From JAYZDP01 sp036337765 (GTDB lineage Bacteria > Acidobacteriota > Thermoanaerobaculia > Multivoradales > Multivoraceae): a DNA stretch of 63,374 nt. The stretch lies in contig JAYZDP010000215.1 in assembly GCA_036337765.1 (NCBI GenBank), positions 1-63,374 on the forward strand, written 5' to 3'. The notes under the pieces were generated by a model. The model was not told the DNA's origin. It worked only from the letters and a program-made list of their open reading frames with translations, and made no database searches. Positions 17,589 to 25,704 of this stretch are shown in pieces. Numbering within the stretch: position 1 is the stretch's first letter; the number at the start of each line of letters is the position of its first letter. The position numbers were made by a program, and so were the translations under genes.

Positions 17589-18242
17589 ATGAAGTTCTTC
17601 TTGGATACTGCGAAAGTCGAAGAGATCGAGCGCGGTCTCGAGCTGGGTATGGTCGATGGGGTGACCACCAACCCGAGCCTCATCGCCAAGGAGGGCAAGG
17701 AGTACCTGCCGACGGTCGCCGAGATTGCCGGGCTGGTGCCGGGACCGGTCAGTGGCGAGGTGCTGGCGACGGAGTTCGAGCCGATGATGTCGGAGGCGCG
17801 CCAGCTCGCGGCGCTGGCCGACAACGTCGTCGTCAAGGTGCCGCTGGGCCCCGACGGGCTGCGCGCGGTCGCTGCGCTGAAGGCCGAAAGCATACCCACC
17901 AACGTCACCCTGTGTTTCTCGGCCGGCCAGGCGCTTCTCGCCGCCAAGGCGGGAGCGGCCTACATCTCGCCCTTTGTCGGCCGTCTCGACGACGTCGGTG
18001 AAGACGGCATGGGATTGATCGCCAAGATCATCGAGATCTACGACAACTACGACTTCGAGACCGAGGTGCTGGTGGCCTCGGTGCGCAGCCCGATGCACGT
18101 GGTGCAGTCCGCCATGATGGGCGCCGACGTCGCCACCATCCCGTTCAAGACGCTCGATCAGCTGTACCGCCATCCCCTGACCGACAAGGGCCTTGCTGCC
18201 TTTCTCGCGGACTGGGAGGCGACCAGCCAGACCGCGTTCTAG
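17589..18242 (+). CDS. Transaldolase (fructose-6-phosphate aldolase/TalC type)
   Basis: Short (217-residue) TIM-barrel class I aldolase of the TalC/FSA subfamily, acting in the non-oxidative pentose phosphate pathway. MKFFLDTAKVEEIERGLELGMVDGVTTNPSLIAKEG is characteristic, the Schiff-base lysine is in NVVVKVPLG, and NVTLCFSAGQALLAAKAGA and VLVASVRSPMHV complete the barrel motifs. Whether it acts as transaldolase or fructose-6-phosphate aldolase cannot be decided from sequence alone. Only 13 bases separate it from gyrA and 5 from the next gene. Confidence 0.9.
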   Translation: MKFFLDTAKVEEIERGLELGMVDGVTTNPSLIAKEGKEYLPTVAEIAGLVPGPVSGEVLATEFEPMMSEARQLAALADNVVVKVPLGPDGLRAVAALKAESIPTNVTLCFSAGQALLAAKAGAAYISPFVGRLDDVGEDGMGLIAKIIEIYDNYDFETEVLVASVRSPMHVVQSAMMGADVATIPFKTLDQLYRHPLTDKGLAAFLADWEATSQTAF

Positions 18243-18247
18243 CCCTC

Positions 18248-18838
18248 TTGAGCCAAGAAGAGTCCGGGCCCCCGGCGGGCGAGAGCGAGGTTCTCGAGGC
18301 CAGCCAGCTGTACCGGCTGGCGTGGGGGTTCTACCTGGCGCTCGGGTTGGCGGCGATCCTTTGGATCGGGCTACGCGACGGCACGATTCCACTGTCGCTG
18401 TTCTTTCGGCATGAGTGGTGGTTGGATCTTTTGGCGGGCCTAGGCGCCGGCAGCGCGCTTCTGCTGCTGTGGTGGGGCGTCGCGCGCGTCGTGCCTCTAG
18501 CGAAGGAGCTCGAGGAGCACATGAGTGAGCTACTCGGCTCGATCGACGTCTCGCAGGCCATTGGGCTGGCGGTGATGTCGGGGTTCGCGGAGGAGCTCTT
18601 CTTTCGCGGGGCGGTGCAGGCGAGCTGGGGCTACCTGCCGGCCACGCTGGTGTTCGCGATCCTGCACTCCGGCCGCGAGCGCTCGTTTCGGCTATGGACG
18701 GCGTTCGCTCTTGCCTCGGGCCTGGTGCTCGGGGGATTGGTACTGTGGTGTGGGACTCTCCTCGCGGCGATCGTGGCGCACATGCTCGTGAATGGCGTCA
18801 ATCTGTCTCGGATCGCGAAGCGGAGCCCTTCGGCTTGA
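18248..18838 (+). CDS. CPBP family intramembrane glutamic endopeptidase-like protein
   Basis: Predicted membrane protease of the CPBP/Abi family, related to CAAX prenyl endopeptidases. The 196-residue protein has several membrane segments and the three family motifs: EELFFR (Glu115-Glu116 to Arg120), FAILH (His140) and AHMLVNG (His178). The TTG start at 18248 follows the transaldolase stop by 5 bases. Substrate unknown. Its end is close to the M20 peptidase start. An ICMT-like methyltransferase lies 2.4 kb downstream, but no prenyltransferase is nearby. Confidence 0.85.
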   Translation: MSQEESGPPAGESEVLEASQLYRLAWGFYLALGLAAILWIGLRDGTIPLSLFFRHEWWLDLLAGLGAGSALLLLWWGVARVVPLAKELEEHMSELLGSIDVSQAIGLAVMSGFAEELFFRGAVQASWGYLPATLVFAILHSGRERSFRLWTAFALASGLVLGGLVLWCGTLLAAIVAHMLVNGVNLSRIAKRSPSA

Positions 18839-18857
18839 CGAGACGGGAACAAGACAC

Positions 18858-20234
18858 TTGAGCTCGGCAGACGTACTGGCGGCGGTGGATCGCGACTGCG
18901 ATCGGTTCCTCGCCGAGCTGAAGGACTATCTGCGGATCCCGTCGATCTCGACGGATCCGGAGTACGCGGGCGAAGTCGAACGCTGCAGCGACTTCGTCGC
19001 CGAGCGCATGCGTGAAGCCGGTCTCGAGGCCGAGATCATCCGCGGCGAGGGACACCCGATCGTCTTCGGCGAGTGGCTCGGGGCCGAGGGCCGTCCGACC
19101 CTGTTGTTCTACGGCCACTACGACGTGCAACCCGTCGATCCGGTCGAAGAGTGGCGCCACCCTCCCTTCGAGCCGACCGTCGAGGGTACAAATCTGGTGG
19201 CTCGCGGAGCGACCGACGACAAGGGTCAGTCGTTCGCGCATCTGAAGGCCGTCGGCGCGATGCTCGGCGAGCGCGGCGAGCTGCCGGTCAACGTCAAGTT
19301 CATCGTCGAGGGCGAGGAGGAGTGCGGTGGCGAGGCGATCGACGCCTACGTGCGTGCCGACGCGGGCGAGCGTCTGGCCTGCGACGCGGTGGTCATCTCC
19401 GACTCATCGATGATCGGTCCCGGCCAGCCTAGCCTCCTGTACGGCCTACGCGGCTTGAGCTACATGGAGCTCGAGGTGCTCGGGCCGAACCGCGACCTGC
19501 ATTCCGGCACCTTCGGTGGAGCGGTCGAGAATCCGCTGAATGCCCTTGGCGGGATCCTCGCCTCGCTGAAGGATTCCGACGGCCGGATACTCATTCCCGG
19601 CTTCTACGACACGGTGCGGCCGCTCGAGGCCTGGGAGCGCGAGGAGATGTCGAAGCTGCCGCACGACGACGCCGACTATGCTGCCGATGTCGGCGTCGAG
19701 GCGTTGCACGGCGAGCCCGGGTACACGACGCGCGAGCGGACCGGGGCCCGCCCGACGTGCGATGTACACGGGGTGTGGGGTGGCTATCAGGCGCCGGGGG
19801 CCAAGACGGTGCTGCCTGCCCGCGGTGGTGCGAAGGTGTCGATGCGTCTGGTGCCGGACCAGGATCCACAGGAGATCGCCGCTCTCTTCGCGGCTCACGT
19901 GCAGGCAGCGGCACCCGCCGGGACGCGGGTCGAAGTGCGGACTCTGTCGAGTGCCGAGCCTGTGCTCGTTGACGCTACCGGACCCCTGGTCGAGGCGGCG
20001 ATGGCGGCGATGGCTGACGTCTGGGGGTCCGTGCCCCTACGGGTGCGCGAGGGCGGCTCGATCCCGATCGTGTCGACTTTCGCCGACATCCTGAAGGTCC
20101 CGATCCTGCTACTCGGCTTCGGCCTCGCGGACGACCGGCTGCACTCTCCGAACGAGAAGTTCACGATCAGCCACTTCTTCGACGGCATCCGCTCGACCGT
20201 ACGCCTGCTCGATCGGGTGGGCGAGATCGATTGA
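18858..20234 (+). CDS. M20 family dipeptidase/metallopeptidase
   Basis: Di-zinc aminoacyl-peptidase of the M20A/carnosinase-like type. From the TTG at 18858 the protein has 458 residues, the usual length. Zn-binding motifs are visible: LLFYGHYDVQPV (His and Asp), ARGATDDKGQ (bridging Asp), FIVEGEEECGG (general-base Glu and Zn Glu), and the lid-domain DLHSGTFGG (His). The frame is open upstream to 18792, but that part overlaps the CPBP gene. The stop overlaps the next start. Confidence 0.9.
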   Translation: MSSADVLAAVDRDCDRFLAELKDYLRIPSISTDPEYAGEVERCSDFVAERMREAGLEAEIIRGEGHPIVFGEWLGAEGRPTLLFYGHYDVQPVDPVEEWRHPPFEPTVEGTNLVARGATDDKGQSFAHLKAVGAMLGERGELPVNVKFIVEGEEECGGEAIDAYVRADAGERLACDAVVISDSSMIGPGQPSLLYGLRGLSYMELEVLGPNRDLHSGTFGGAVENPLNALGGILASLKDSDGRILIPGFYDTVRPLEAWEREEMSKLPHDDADYAADVGVEALHGEPGYTTRERTGARPTCDVHGVWGGYQAPGAKTVLPARGGAKVSMRLVPDQDPQEIAALFAAHVQAAAPAGTRVEVRTLSSAEPVLVDATGPLVEAAMAAMADVWGSVPLRVREGGSIPIVSTFADILKVPILLLGFGLADDRLHSPNEKFTISHFFDGIRSTVRLLDRVGEID

Positions 20235-21256
20235 GGCGGATGAGGGGCCTGCGGGTTCGCGCCGTGGTGCTGGCTGCGGGCCTGGCGACACGCCTTCGGC
20301 CGCTGACCAACGCGCGGCCGAAGGCGCTGCTCACGGTTGTGGGACGACCGCTGATCGAGACAACGCTCGATCGGCTAGCCGAGGCGGGTGTCGAAGCGGC
20401 GGCGATCAACCTCCACTACCGGGGCGACGAGATTGCGGCCGCTGTGGGTACCGAGTGGCGTGGAATGCCTCTTCACTACTCGCGCGAGCCCGAGATTCTC
20501 GGCACCCTTGGCGCCCTCGGTCCGCTGCGTGATTTTCTGGCTCCCGCCGAGTTGGTGGTCGTCGTCAACGGCGACAGCCTGTGCCGCTGGCCATTGGAGG
20601 AGTTGGTCGCCACCCATCTCGCGGGAGAGAGCCTGTCGACGCTGTTGTTGATTCGGCGCGCCGATCCTGCCGCATTCGGACCGGTCAGGGTGGGTTCCGA
20701 CGGGTCGATCGTGTCGTTTCCCGGCGCCGAGCCGGTGCGCCCCGCGGTCTCGGAGCATGTCTTCGGCGGTGCGCACGTCTTCGGCTCCGACCTTCTCGAG
20801 CTCGTTCCGCCAGGCCGTAGCGACAGCGTGATCGACCTGTACCGCCCCGGTGTCAGGGATGGCATGAGGCTCGGCTCGTACGAGTCCGACCAACCTTGGC
20901 ACGACCTGGGCAATGGCCGGCGGTATCTCGAGGCTGTCCTGGACTGGGCCGAGGTGACCACCAGAGACTCGTATCGAGATGACGGAGCCGAGATCTCGGA
21001 GCGCGCCACCCTGGAGTCGTGCGCCGTGGAGACGGCAGTGAGCATCGAAGCCGGCGCTCGGTGCCTACGCTGTCTGGTGTTGCCAGGGGTGCGGGTCGGC
21101 GCCGGGTGCGAGCTCGAGGAGGTCGTGCTCGGCGACGGTGTCGAGCTGCCGCCCGCGACCCGTCTGAGCCGGATGCTCGTCACCCGCGCCGAGTGGGGCC
21201 GCGTGACGGAGTCCACTACCGCCGGCGGCGTGGTCCACACCCCCCTCGGCGTGTAG
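20231..21256 (+). CDS. Sugar nucleotidyltransferase with C-terminal left-handed beta-helix
   Basis: Transfers a nucleotidyl group to a sugar 1-phosphate (mannose-1-phosphate guanylyltransferase/glucose-1-phosphate thymidylyltransferase superfamily). Seen: the N-terminal activation loop VVLAAGLATRLRPLTNARPKALLTVVGRPLI, metal-binding VVVVNGDSLCRW, and a C-terminal hexapeptide-like stretch (ERATLESCAVETAVSIEAGARCLRCLVLPGVRVGAGCELEEVVLG). 341 residues. Start TTG at 20231, overlapping the M20 stop; ATG at 20240 is an alternative. The nucleotide and sugar cannot be fixed from sequence. Confidence 0.85.
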   Translation: MRRMRGLRVRAVVLAAGLATRLRPLTNARPKALLTVVGRPLIETTLDRLAEAGVEAAAINLHYRGDEIAAAVGTEWRGMPLHYSREPEILGTLGALGPLRDFLAPAELVVVVNGDSLCRWPLEELVATHLAGESLSTLLLIRRADPAAFGPVRVGSDGSIVSFPGAEPVRPAVSEHVFGGAHVFGSDLLELVPPGRSDSVIDLYRPGVRDGMRLGSYESDQPWHDLGNGRRYLEAVLDWAEVTTRDSYRDDGAEISERATLESCAVETAVSIEAGARCLRCLVLPGVRVGAGCELEEVVLGDGVELPPATRLSRMLVTRAEWGRVTESTTAGGVVHTPLGV

Positions 21257-21269
21257 GCTGAGGGACCCG

Positions 21270-21803
21270 ATGGATAGCCGCCTGTTGTACAGCGGCCTGG
21301 TTCTCCTGGTCGCCTGCGAGCGTGTCGTGGAGCTAGGCCTGTCGCGGCGAAACGCGGCACGCGCGATTGCACGTGGAGCCGTCGAGCATGGACGGGGCCA
21401 CTATCCATGGATGGTGGTGGCGCACACGCTCTTTCTGCTCGCCTGCCCGCTCGAGGTTTGGTGGCTCGGACGTCCGTTCGACGCGCGGCTCGGCATCCCG
21501 ATGCTGGCGCTCGTGGCTGCGGCGATGGGGCTCCGCTACTGGGCGGTCACGTCCCTTGGCGAGCGCTGGAACACGCGCGTGATCGTCCAGCCCGGGCTGG
21601 TGCCGGTCGCGGCCGGCCCGTACCGCTACTTGCGTCATCCGAACTATCTCGCCGTGGTCGTCGAGATCCTGGCGTTGCCTCTCGTCCACTCTGCATGGAT
21701 CACCGCGATCGCGTTCAGCCTGACCAACGTGATGATTCTGCAGACCCGGATCCGGGTCGAGGACGCCGCCCTCGCCGGTTGGACCGCACAGGAGAACGCG
21801 TGA
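21270..21803 (+). CDS. Isoprenylcysteine carboxyl methyltransferase (ICMT)-like membrane protein
   Basis: Integral-membrane SAM-dependent methyltransferase family. The 177-residue protein has about four hydrophobic segments and the family signature GPYRYLRHPNYLAVVVEI (114-131) with a C-terminal RIRVEDAAL. Ribosome binding site GAGGGA precedes the ATG. Bacterial homologues often accompany type III polyketide synthases and a flavoprotein; here the flavoprotein follows immediately (TGATG overlap) but no polyketide synthase is present. Confidence 0.85.
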   Translation: MDSRLLYSGLVLLVACERVVELGLSRRNAARAIARGAVEHGRGHYPWMVVAHTLFLLACPLEVWWLGRPFDARLGIPMLALVAAAMGLRYWAVTSLGERWNTRVIVQPGLVPVAAGPYRYLRHPNYLAVVVEILALPLVHSAWITAIAFSLTNVMILQTRIRVEDAALAGWTAQENA

Positions 21804-22921
21804 TGCGCTCCGTCGAGGTACTGGTGCTGGGCGGAGGCCCTGCCGGGCTCGCCAGCGCGATCGCTGCAGTGGGTGAGGGCTTCCAGGTCGAGGTGCTCGA
21901 GCGCTTCCACTCGCCGATCGACAAGCCGTGCGGCGAGGGCATCATGCCGGCTGGCCTCGACGCGCTGGAAGGGCTCGGGGTCGCGGTGCAGAATCTTGCG
22001 GGCAAGGACTTGCGTGGCATCCGCTACATCGACGGTGACACGCGGGCCGAGGGCTGGTTCGGCCCGCGGCCCGGGCGTGGTGTACGCCGCCTCGAGCTGC
22101 ATCGCGAGCTCACGACGCGCGCGGCCGCGGTGGGTGCCAACGTGCGCTGGGGCGTTGTGGTGGAGGGTCTCTCTCCTGGAGTCCAAGGCTGGGTGGCGGA
22201 GACCAGCGAAGGCCCGGTTGACGCCCGCTGGGTGATCGGTGCCGACGGACTGAACTCTCACGTGCGCCGGTGGGCGGCGCTCGAGGGGCCGCCCGCGCGC
22301 TGGCGGCGCTTCGGAGTGCGCCGGCACTACCGCCTCGAGCCTTGGTGCGATCTCGTCGAGGTCTACTGGTCGCGATCCTGCGAGGCCTACATCACTCCTG
22401 TCGCCGAGGACACCGTGGGCGTGGCTCTGCTGTGGAGCGGGAGTCGGGAGGGCTTCGACGCCCACCTGCGCCACTTCCCGGAGCTGGTAGAGCGCCTCGC
22501 CGGTGCGGAGGTGGTGTCACGCGATCGAGGCTGCGGTCCTTTCCGGCAACGAGTGCGCCGGGTCGCGAGCCACGGGCTCGCCCTGGTCGGTGACGCCGCT
22601 GGCTATGTCGACGCGCTCACCGGTGAAGGCCTCGGGCTCGCCTTCCAGGAGGCGCCGGCGCTGGCGTTGTCGCTGCGCCGGCGCAGCCTCGGTTCCTACA
22701 TCAGGGCCCATCGGCGGATCTGCCGGGTGCCGGATGCGATCACTCAGCTGACCCTGGTGCTGGCACGTCATCCAGCACTGCGCCGGCGGATCATCCGCAC
22801 CTTGGCGACGGATCCCCGGCTCTTCTCGCGTCTCCTCGAGGTCCAGAATCGGGATGCGTCCTTGGTGGCCGATGGCGTGCCCGCCCTACTGCGCATCGGC
22901 GCCAAGAGCCTCCTGGTCTAG
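21803..22921 (+). CDS. FAD-dependent oxidoreductase (geranylgeranyl reductase-like)
   Basis: Flavoprotein of the p-hydroxybenzoate hydroxylase fold. The 372-residue protein has the dinucleotide-binding motif VLVLGGGPAGLASAIAAV at the N-terminus, the DKPCGEGIMPAGLDALEGLG segment typical of geranylgeranyl reductase-like proteins, RLELHRELTTRA, and the FAD-phosphate motif LALVGDAAGYVDALTGEGLGLAF. It overlaps the ICMT-like gene and probably acts on the same, unidentified, lipid or polyketide-like substrate. Confidence 0.87.
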   Translation: MRSVEVLVLGGGPAGLASAIAAVGEGFQVEVLERFHSPIDKPCGEGIMPAGLDALEGLGVAVQNLAGKDLRGIRYIDGDTRAEGWFGPRPGRGVRRLELHRELTTRAAAVGANVRWGVVVEGLSPGVQGWVAETSEGPVDARWVIGADGLNSHVRRWAALEGPPARWRRFGVRRHYRLEPWCDLVEVYWSRSCEAYITPVAEDTVGVALLWSGSREGFDAHLRHFPELVERLAGAEVVSRDRGCGPFRQRVRRVASHGLALVGDAAGYVDALTGEGLGLAFQEAPALALSLRRRSLGSYIRAHRRICRVPDAITQLTLVLARHPALRRRIIRTLATDPRLFSRLLEVQNRDASLVADGVPALLRIGAKSLLV

Positions 22922-22954
22922 CGTCGGCGGCGCCTTGGTAGATTCCCGCTCGCC

Positions 22955-23716
22955 ATGGACGACAAAGCCGCCATCGTCACGGGCGCCGGCGAGGGCATCG
23001 GTCTCGCGATCGCGCTGGCGCTGGCGCGCGCCGGGTCCGGCATCGTGCTCAACGATATCGATGCGGGTCGTGCCGAGGCCGCAGCCGGGTCGGTTCGCGA
23101 TCAGGGCGCGGACTGTGTGGTCGTCGTCGGAGACGTGGCGGATCCGGAGCTGGGGCCCTCGCTGGTGGCTGCCGCGCAGAGGCACTTCGGGGGTGTGAGC
23201 CGGTTGGCGGCCAACGCCGGGGTCACCCTCTTTCGCCCTTTTCTCCAGACCACGGGCGAAGACCTCGACCGTCTGCTGGCGGTGAACCTGAGGGGCTCGT
23301 TCTTCGTCGCGCAGGCGATCTCTCGACACTTGTCCGAGCAGCGCTCGGGCGGCTCGATCGTTTTCACGTCGTCCGTCACCGGGCGGCGCGGTCACGCCAA
23401 CCTCGCTGCATACGCCATGACCAAGGCGGCGCTCGAGGGGCTGGTGCGTACGCTGGCCATCGAGTTGGCTCAGCACGCCATTCGGGTCAATGCGATCGTT
23501 CCGGGGGCGACGCTGACGTCGCGCAACGTGGCGGAGGACCCGAGCTATGCCGAGGTCTGGGCGAAGCGCACGCCAGGTGCCAGGGTTGGGATGCCCGAGG
23601 ACCAGGCGCAGGCCGCGATGTTTCTGCTCTCCGAGGCCGCATCGCACATCACCGGCCAGGCTCTGGTGGTCGACGGCGGCTGGTCGGTGATCGGATCGAC
23701 GGGAGAAACGGGATGA
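22955..23716 (+). CDS. SDR family NAD(P)-dependent oxidoreductase
   Basis: Classical short-chain dehydrogenase of 253 residues: nucleotide-binding GAGEGIGLAIALALA (TGxxxGxG type), NAGV after strand 4, catalytic Ser in VFTSSVTG, and YAMTK with Tyr153 and Lys157. The Asp in strand 2 (LNDID) suggests NAD(H) preference. Substrate unknown. The 3' end overlaps the start of the aldose epimerase by four bases. Confidence 0.9.
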   Translation: MDDKAAIVTGAGEGIGLAIALALARAGSGIVLNDIDAGRAEAAAGSVRDQGADCVVVVGDVADPELGPSLVAAAQRHFGGVSRLAANAGVTLFRPFLQTTGEDLDRLLAVNLRGSFFVAQAISRHLSEQRSGGSIVFTSSVTGRRGHANLAAYAMTKAALEGLVRTLAIELAQHAIRVNAIVPGATLTSRNVAEDPSYAEVWAKRTPGARVGMPEDQAQAAMFLLSEAASHITGQALVVDGGWSVIGSTGETG

Positions 23717-24882
23717 CGAGGTCTTCGACGACAGTTGCGATCGTGGCCCTGGCGGCGGTCGCATGTGGACCGAGCGACGTGACGGTCGAACAGGTCGCGC
23801 CGCCCGGACCTCAGTTGGAGAAGGAACCCTTCGGGGAGGTGGACGGCATGCCGGCAACGCTCTATACCCTTCGCAATCGCAACGGTCTGGTCGCCAAGGT
23901 CACCGACTTCGGCGCCATCCTGGTCGAGATGTCCGTACCGGATCGCGACGGCTCGATGGCGGATGTCACTCTGGGATTCGACACCCTCGCGGACTACGCC
24001 GAGCGCAACGACCCAGGCTTCGGGTCGACCATCGGCCGCTACGCCAATCGCATCGCAATGGGTCGCTTCGAGCTCGACGGTACCGAGTACGAGCTAGCGA
24101 TCAACAACGGTCGCCACCATCTCCACGGCGGCCTGGTGGGCTTCAACAAGGTCATGTGGCGCGCGCAGCCGGCCGAGACCCACGCCGGTCCCGCGGTGCG
24201 CTTCGATCGCAGATCCGCGGATGGCGAGGAGGGCTATCCCGGCAACCTCGACGTGTCGGTGACCTATGTACTGACCCACGGCGACGAACTTCGCATCGAG
24301 ATGGAGGCGACCACCGATGCGCCGACGGTCGTCAACCTCGCCAACCACAGCTACTGGAACCTGGCCGGCCACGACGCGGGACCGGTCTACGACCACCGCA
24401 TCGAGATCCTCGCGAGTCGCTACACCCCGACCGACGACGAGCTCATGACGACTGGCGCGATCGACGCGGTCGAGGGGACGGCGCTCGACCTACGGGCTGC
24501 GCGCCGGCTCGGAGACGCGATGGACGCGCTCGAGGTCGAGCGGCCGCGCGAGCCGAACGGCTTCGACGACAACTTCGTCCTGGATGGCGAGAGCGGAGCG
24601 CTGCGGCTGATCGCGCGAGTCGAGGATCCAACAAGCGGCCGAGTGATGGAGCTTGAGACCGATCAGCCGGGCGTTCAGCTCTACACGAGCAACTTCCTGG
24701 CCGGCCTGGACGGAAAGGACGGTGCCCAGTACGGCCAGCACGGCGCCTTGTGTCTCGAGACCCAGCTCTTCCCGGATTCGGCCAACAAGCACGAGCTCGA
24801 AGGCTGGCCGTCGCCGGTTCTACGCCCCGGTGAGGGCTACCGCCACGTGATGGTCCACCGATTTTCCGTGGCGGCGGACTAG
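23713..24882 (+). CDS. galM: Aldose 1-epimerase, probably exported as a lipoprotein
   Basis: Interconverts alpha and beta anomers of hexoses. The galactose mutarotase domain shows GSTIGRYANRIA, NNGRHHLHGG (catalytic His), NHSYWNLAGH (second His) and a C-terminal LCLETQLFPDSANK (catalytic Glu). At the N-terminus a hydrophobic stretch ends LAAVAC at residue 18, a plausible but slightly non-consensus lipobox, so it is likely anchored in the periplasm. 389 residues. Its stop codon lies in a palindrome shared with the convergent esterase gene. Confidence 0.88.
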   Translation: MTRSSTTVAIVALAAVACGPSDVTVEQVAPPGPQLEKEPFGEVDGMPATLYTLRNRNGLVAKVTDFGAILVEMSVPDRDGSMADVTLGFDTLADYAERNDPGFGSTIGRYANRIAMGRFELDGTEYELAINNGRHHLHGGLVGFNKVMWRAQPAETHAGPAVRFDRRSADGEEGYPGNLDVSVTYVLTHGDELRIEMEATTDAPTVVNLANHSYWNLAGHDAGPVYDHRIEILASRYTPTDDELMTTGAIDAVEGTALDLRAARRLGDAMDALEVERPREPNGFDDNFVLDGESGALRLIARVEDPTSGRVMELETDQPGVQLYTSNFLAGLDGKDGAQYGQHGALCLETQLFPDSANKHELEGWPSPVLRPGEGYRHVMVHRFSVAAD

Positions 24883-24895
24883 CTCCCAGCTAGTC
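24877..24895. terminator. Palindrome containing both convergent stop codons
   Basis: GACTAGC (24877-24883) and GCTAGTC (24889-24895) pair perfectly around a 5-base loop. The left arm contains the galM TAG (24880-24882) and the right arm contains the stop of the minus-strand esterase (24892-24890). A short bidirectional hairpin without T tracts. Confidence 0.45.
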
Positions 24896-25621
24896 GTTGG
24901 ATCTCTGCTTGGAGAACAACCATTCCCAGACCTCTTCATTGTCGTAGGTCTGGGTCCAGGAGTCGTGGTTGACGCCCGGGTAGGTGGTCAGCTTGATGCT
25001 CTTGCCGCCGCGGCGCTGGATCGCCTCGACGACTCTCGTCGTCTCCTCGAGCGGCACGACGCTGTCGGCCTCGCCGTGGAAGGCCCAGATCGGCAACTTC
25101 CCGAGGCTAATGCTAGCGATCATATTGGCACCGCCGCAGATCGGGATGGCGGCCGCGAAGCGATCGGGCTCGCGTGAGGCGAGGGCCCAGGTGCCGAAAC
25201 CGCCCATGCTGAGCCCGGTGACGTAGATGCGGTCGGCGTCGACCCGGTAGTCGGCCTCGATCTGGTCAAGCAGCAGGCTCAGCGCCTCGAGGTGATGGTC
25301 CCACCACTGCCCGGCCGGGCACTGCGGCGAGACGACGATGGCGGGGATGTCCTTGCCGGCTGCTATCAGCTTCGGTGGACCGTGAAGGGCGACCTTCCAG
25401 ACGTCGTCCCCGCGCTCGCCGGCCCCGTGCAGGAAGAGAACGAGCGGCCAGCGGCGCGTGTCGTCGGCTTCGTAGCCGTCTGGCACATTCAGCAGATAGT
25501 CGAGCTCGACCGTCTTGGAGACGTCGGCCGTGAACGAAATGGCCTTCTGCTCGGCGCTGGCGACGCCTGAGAGGAGGAGCAGCAGGCAAGCCCCGATGCA
25601 GGTGGCGAAGGATCTCCTCAT
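24890..25621 (-). CDS. Secreted alpha/beta hydrolase (predicted esterase/peptidase)
   Basis: 243-residue exported hydrolase. A signal peptide is visible (residues 1-23, RSFATCIGACLLLLLSGVASA), then the fold starts at VPLVLFLHGAGER-like sequence (LVLFLHGAGERGDD). The triad is complete: Ser138 in GLSMGG, Asp186 in HGEADS and His219 in VNHDSW. It resembles poly-hydroxyalkanoate-depolymerase-like or COG4099 predicted peptidases; substrate unknown. The start ATG at 25621-25619 is preferred over a longer in-frame extension because the signal peptide begins there. Confidence 0.87.
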   Translation of the reverse strand: MRRSFATCIGACLLLLLSGVASAEQKAISFTADVSKTVELDYLLNVPDGYEADDTRRWPLVLFLHGAGERGDDVWKVALHGPPKLIAAGKDIPAIVVSPQCPAGQWWDHHLEALSLLLDQIEADYRVDADRIYVTGLSMGGFGTWALASREPDRFAAAIPICGGANMIASISLGKLPIWAFHGEADSVVPLEETTRVVEAIQRRGGKSIKLTTYPGVNHDSWTQTYDNEEVWEWLFSKQRSND

Positions 25622-25704
25622 GGCGCCACCATACCGTGCAGGCGGAGCCGAGGGTCCACCGGAACCGAGTCCTTCGAAGCGGCTCGCGATGGCGTAGGAG
25701 AGCG

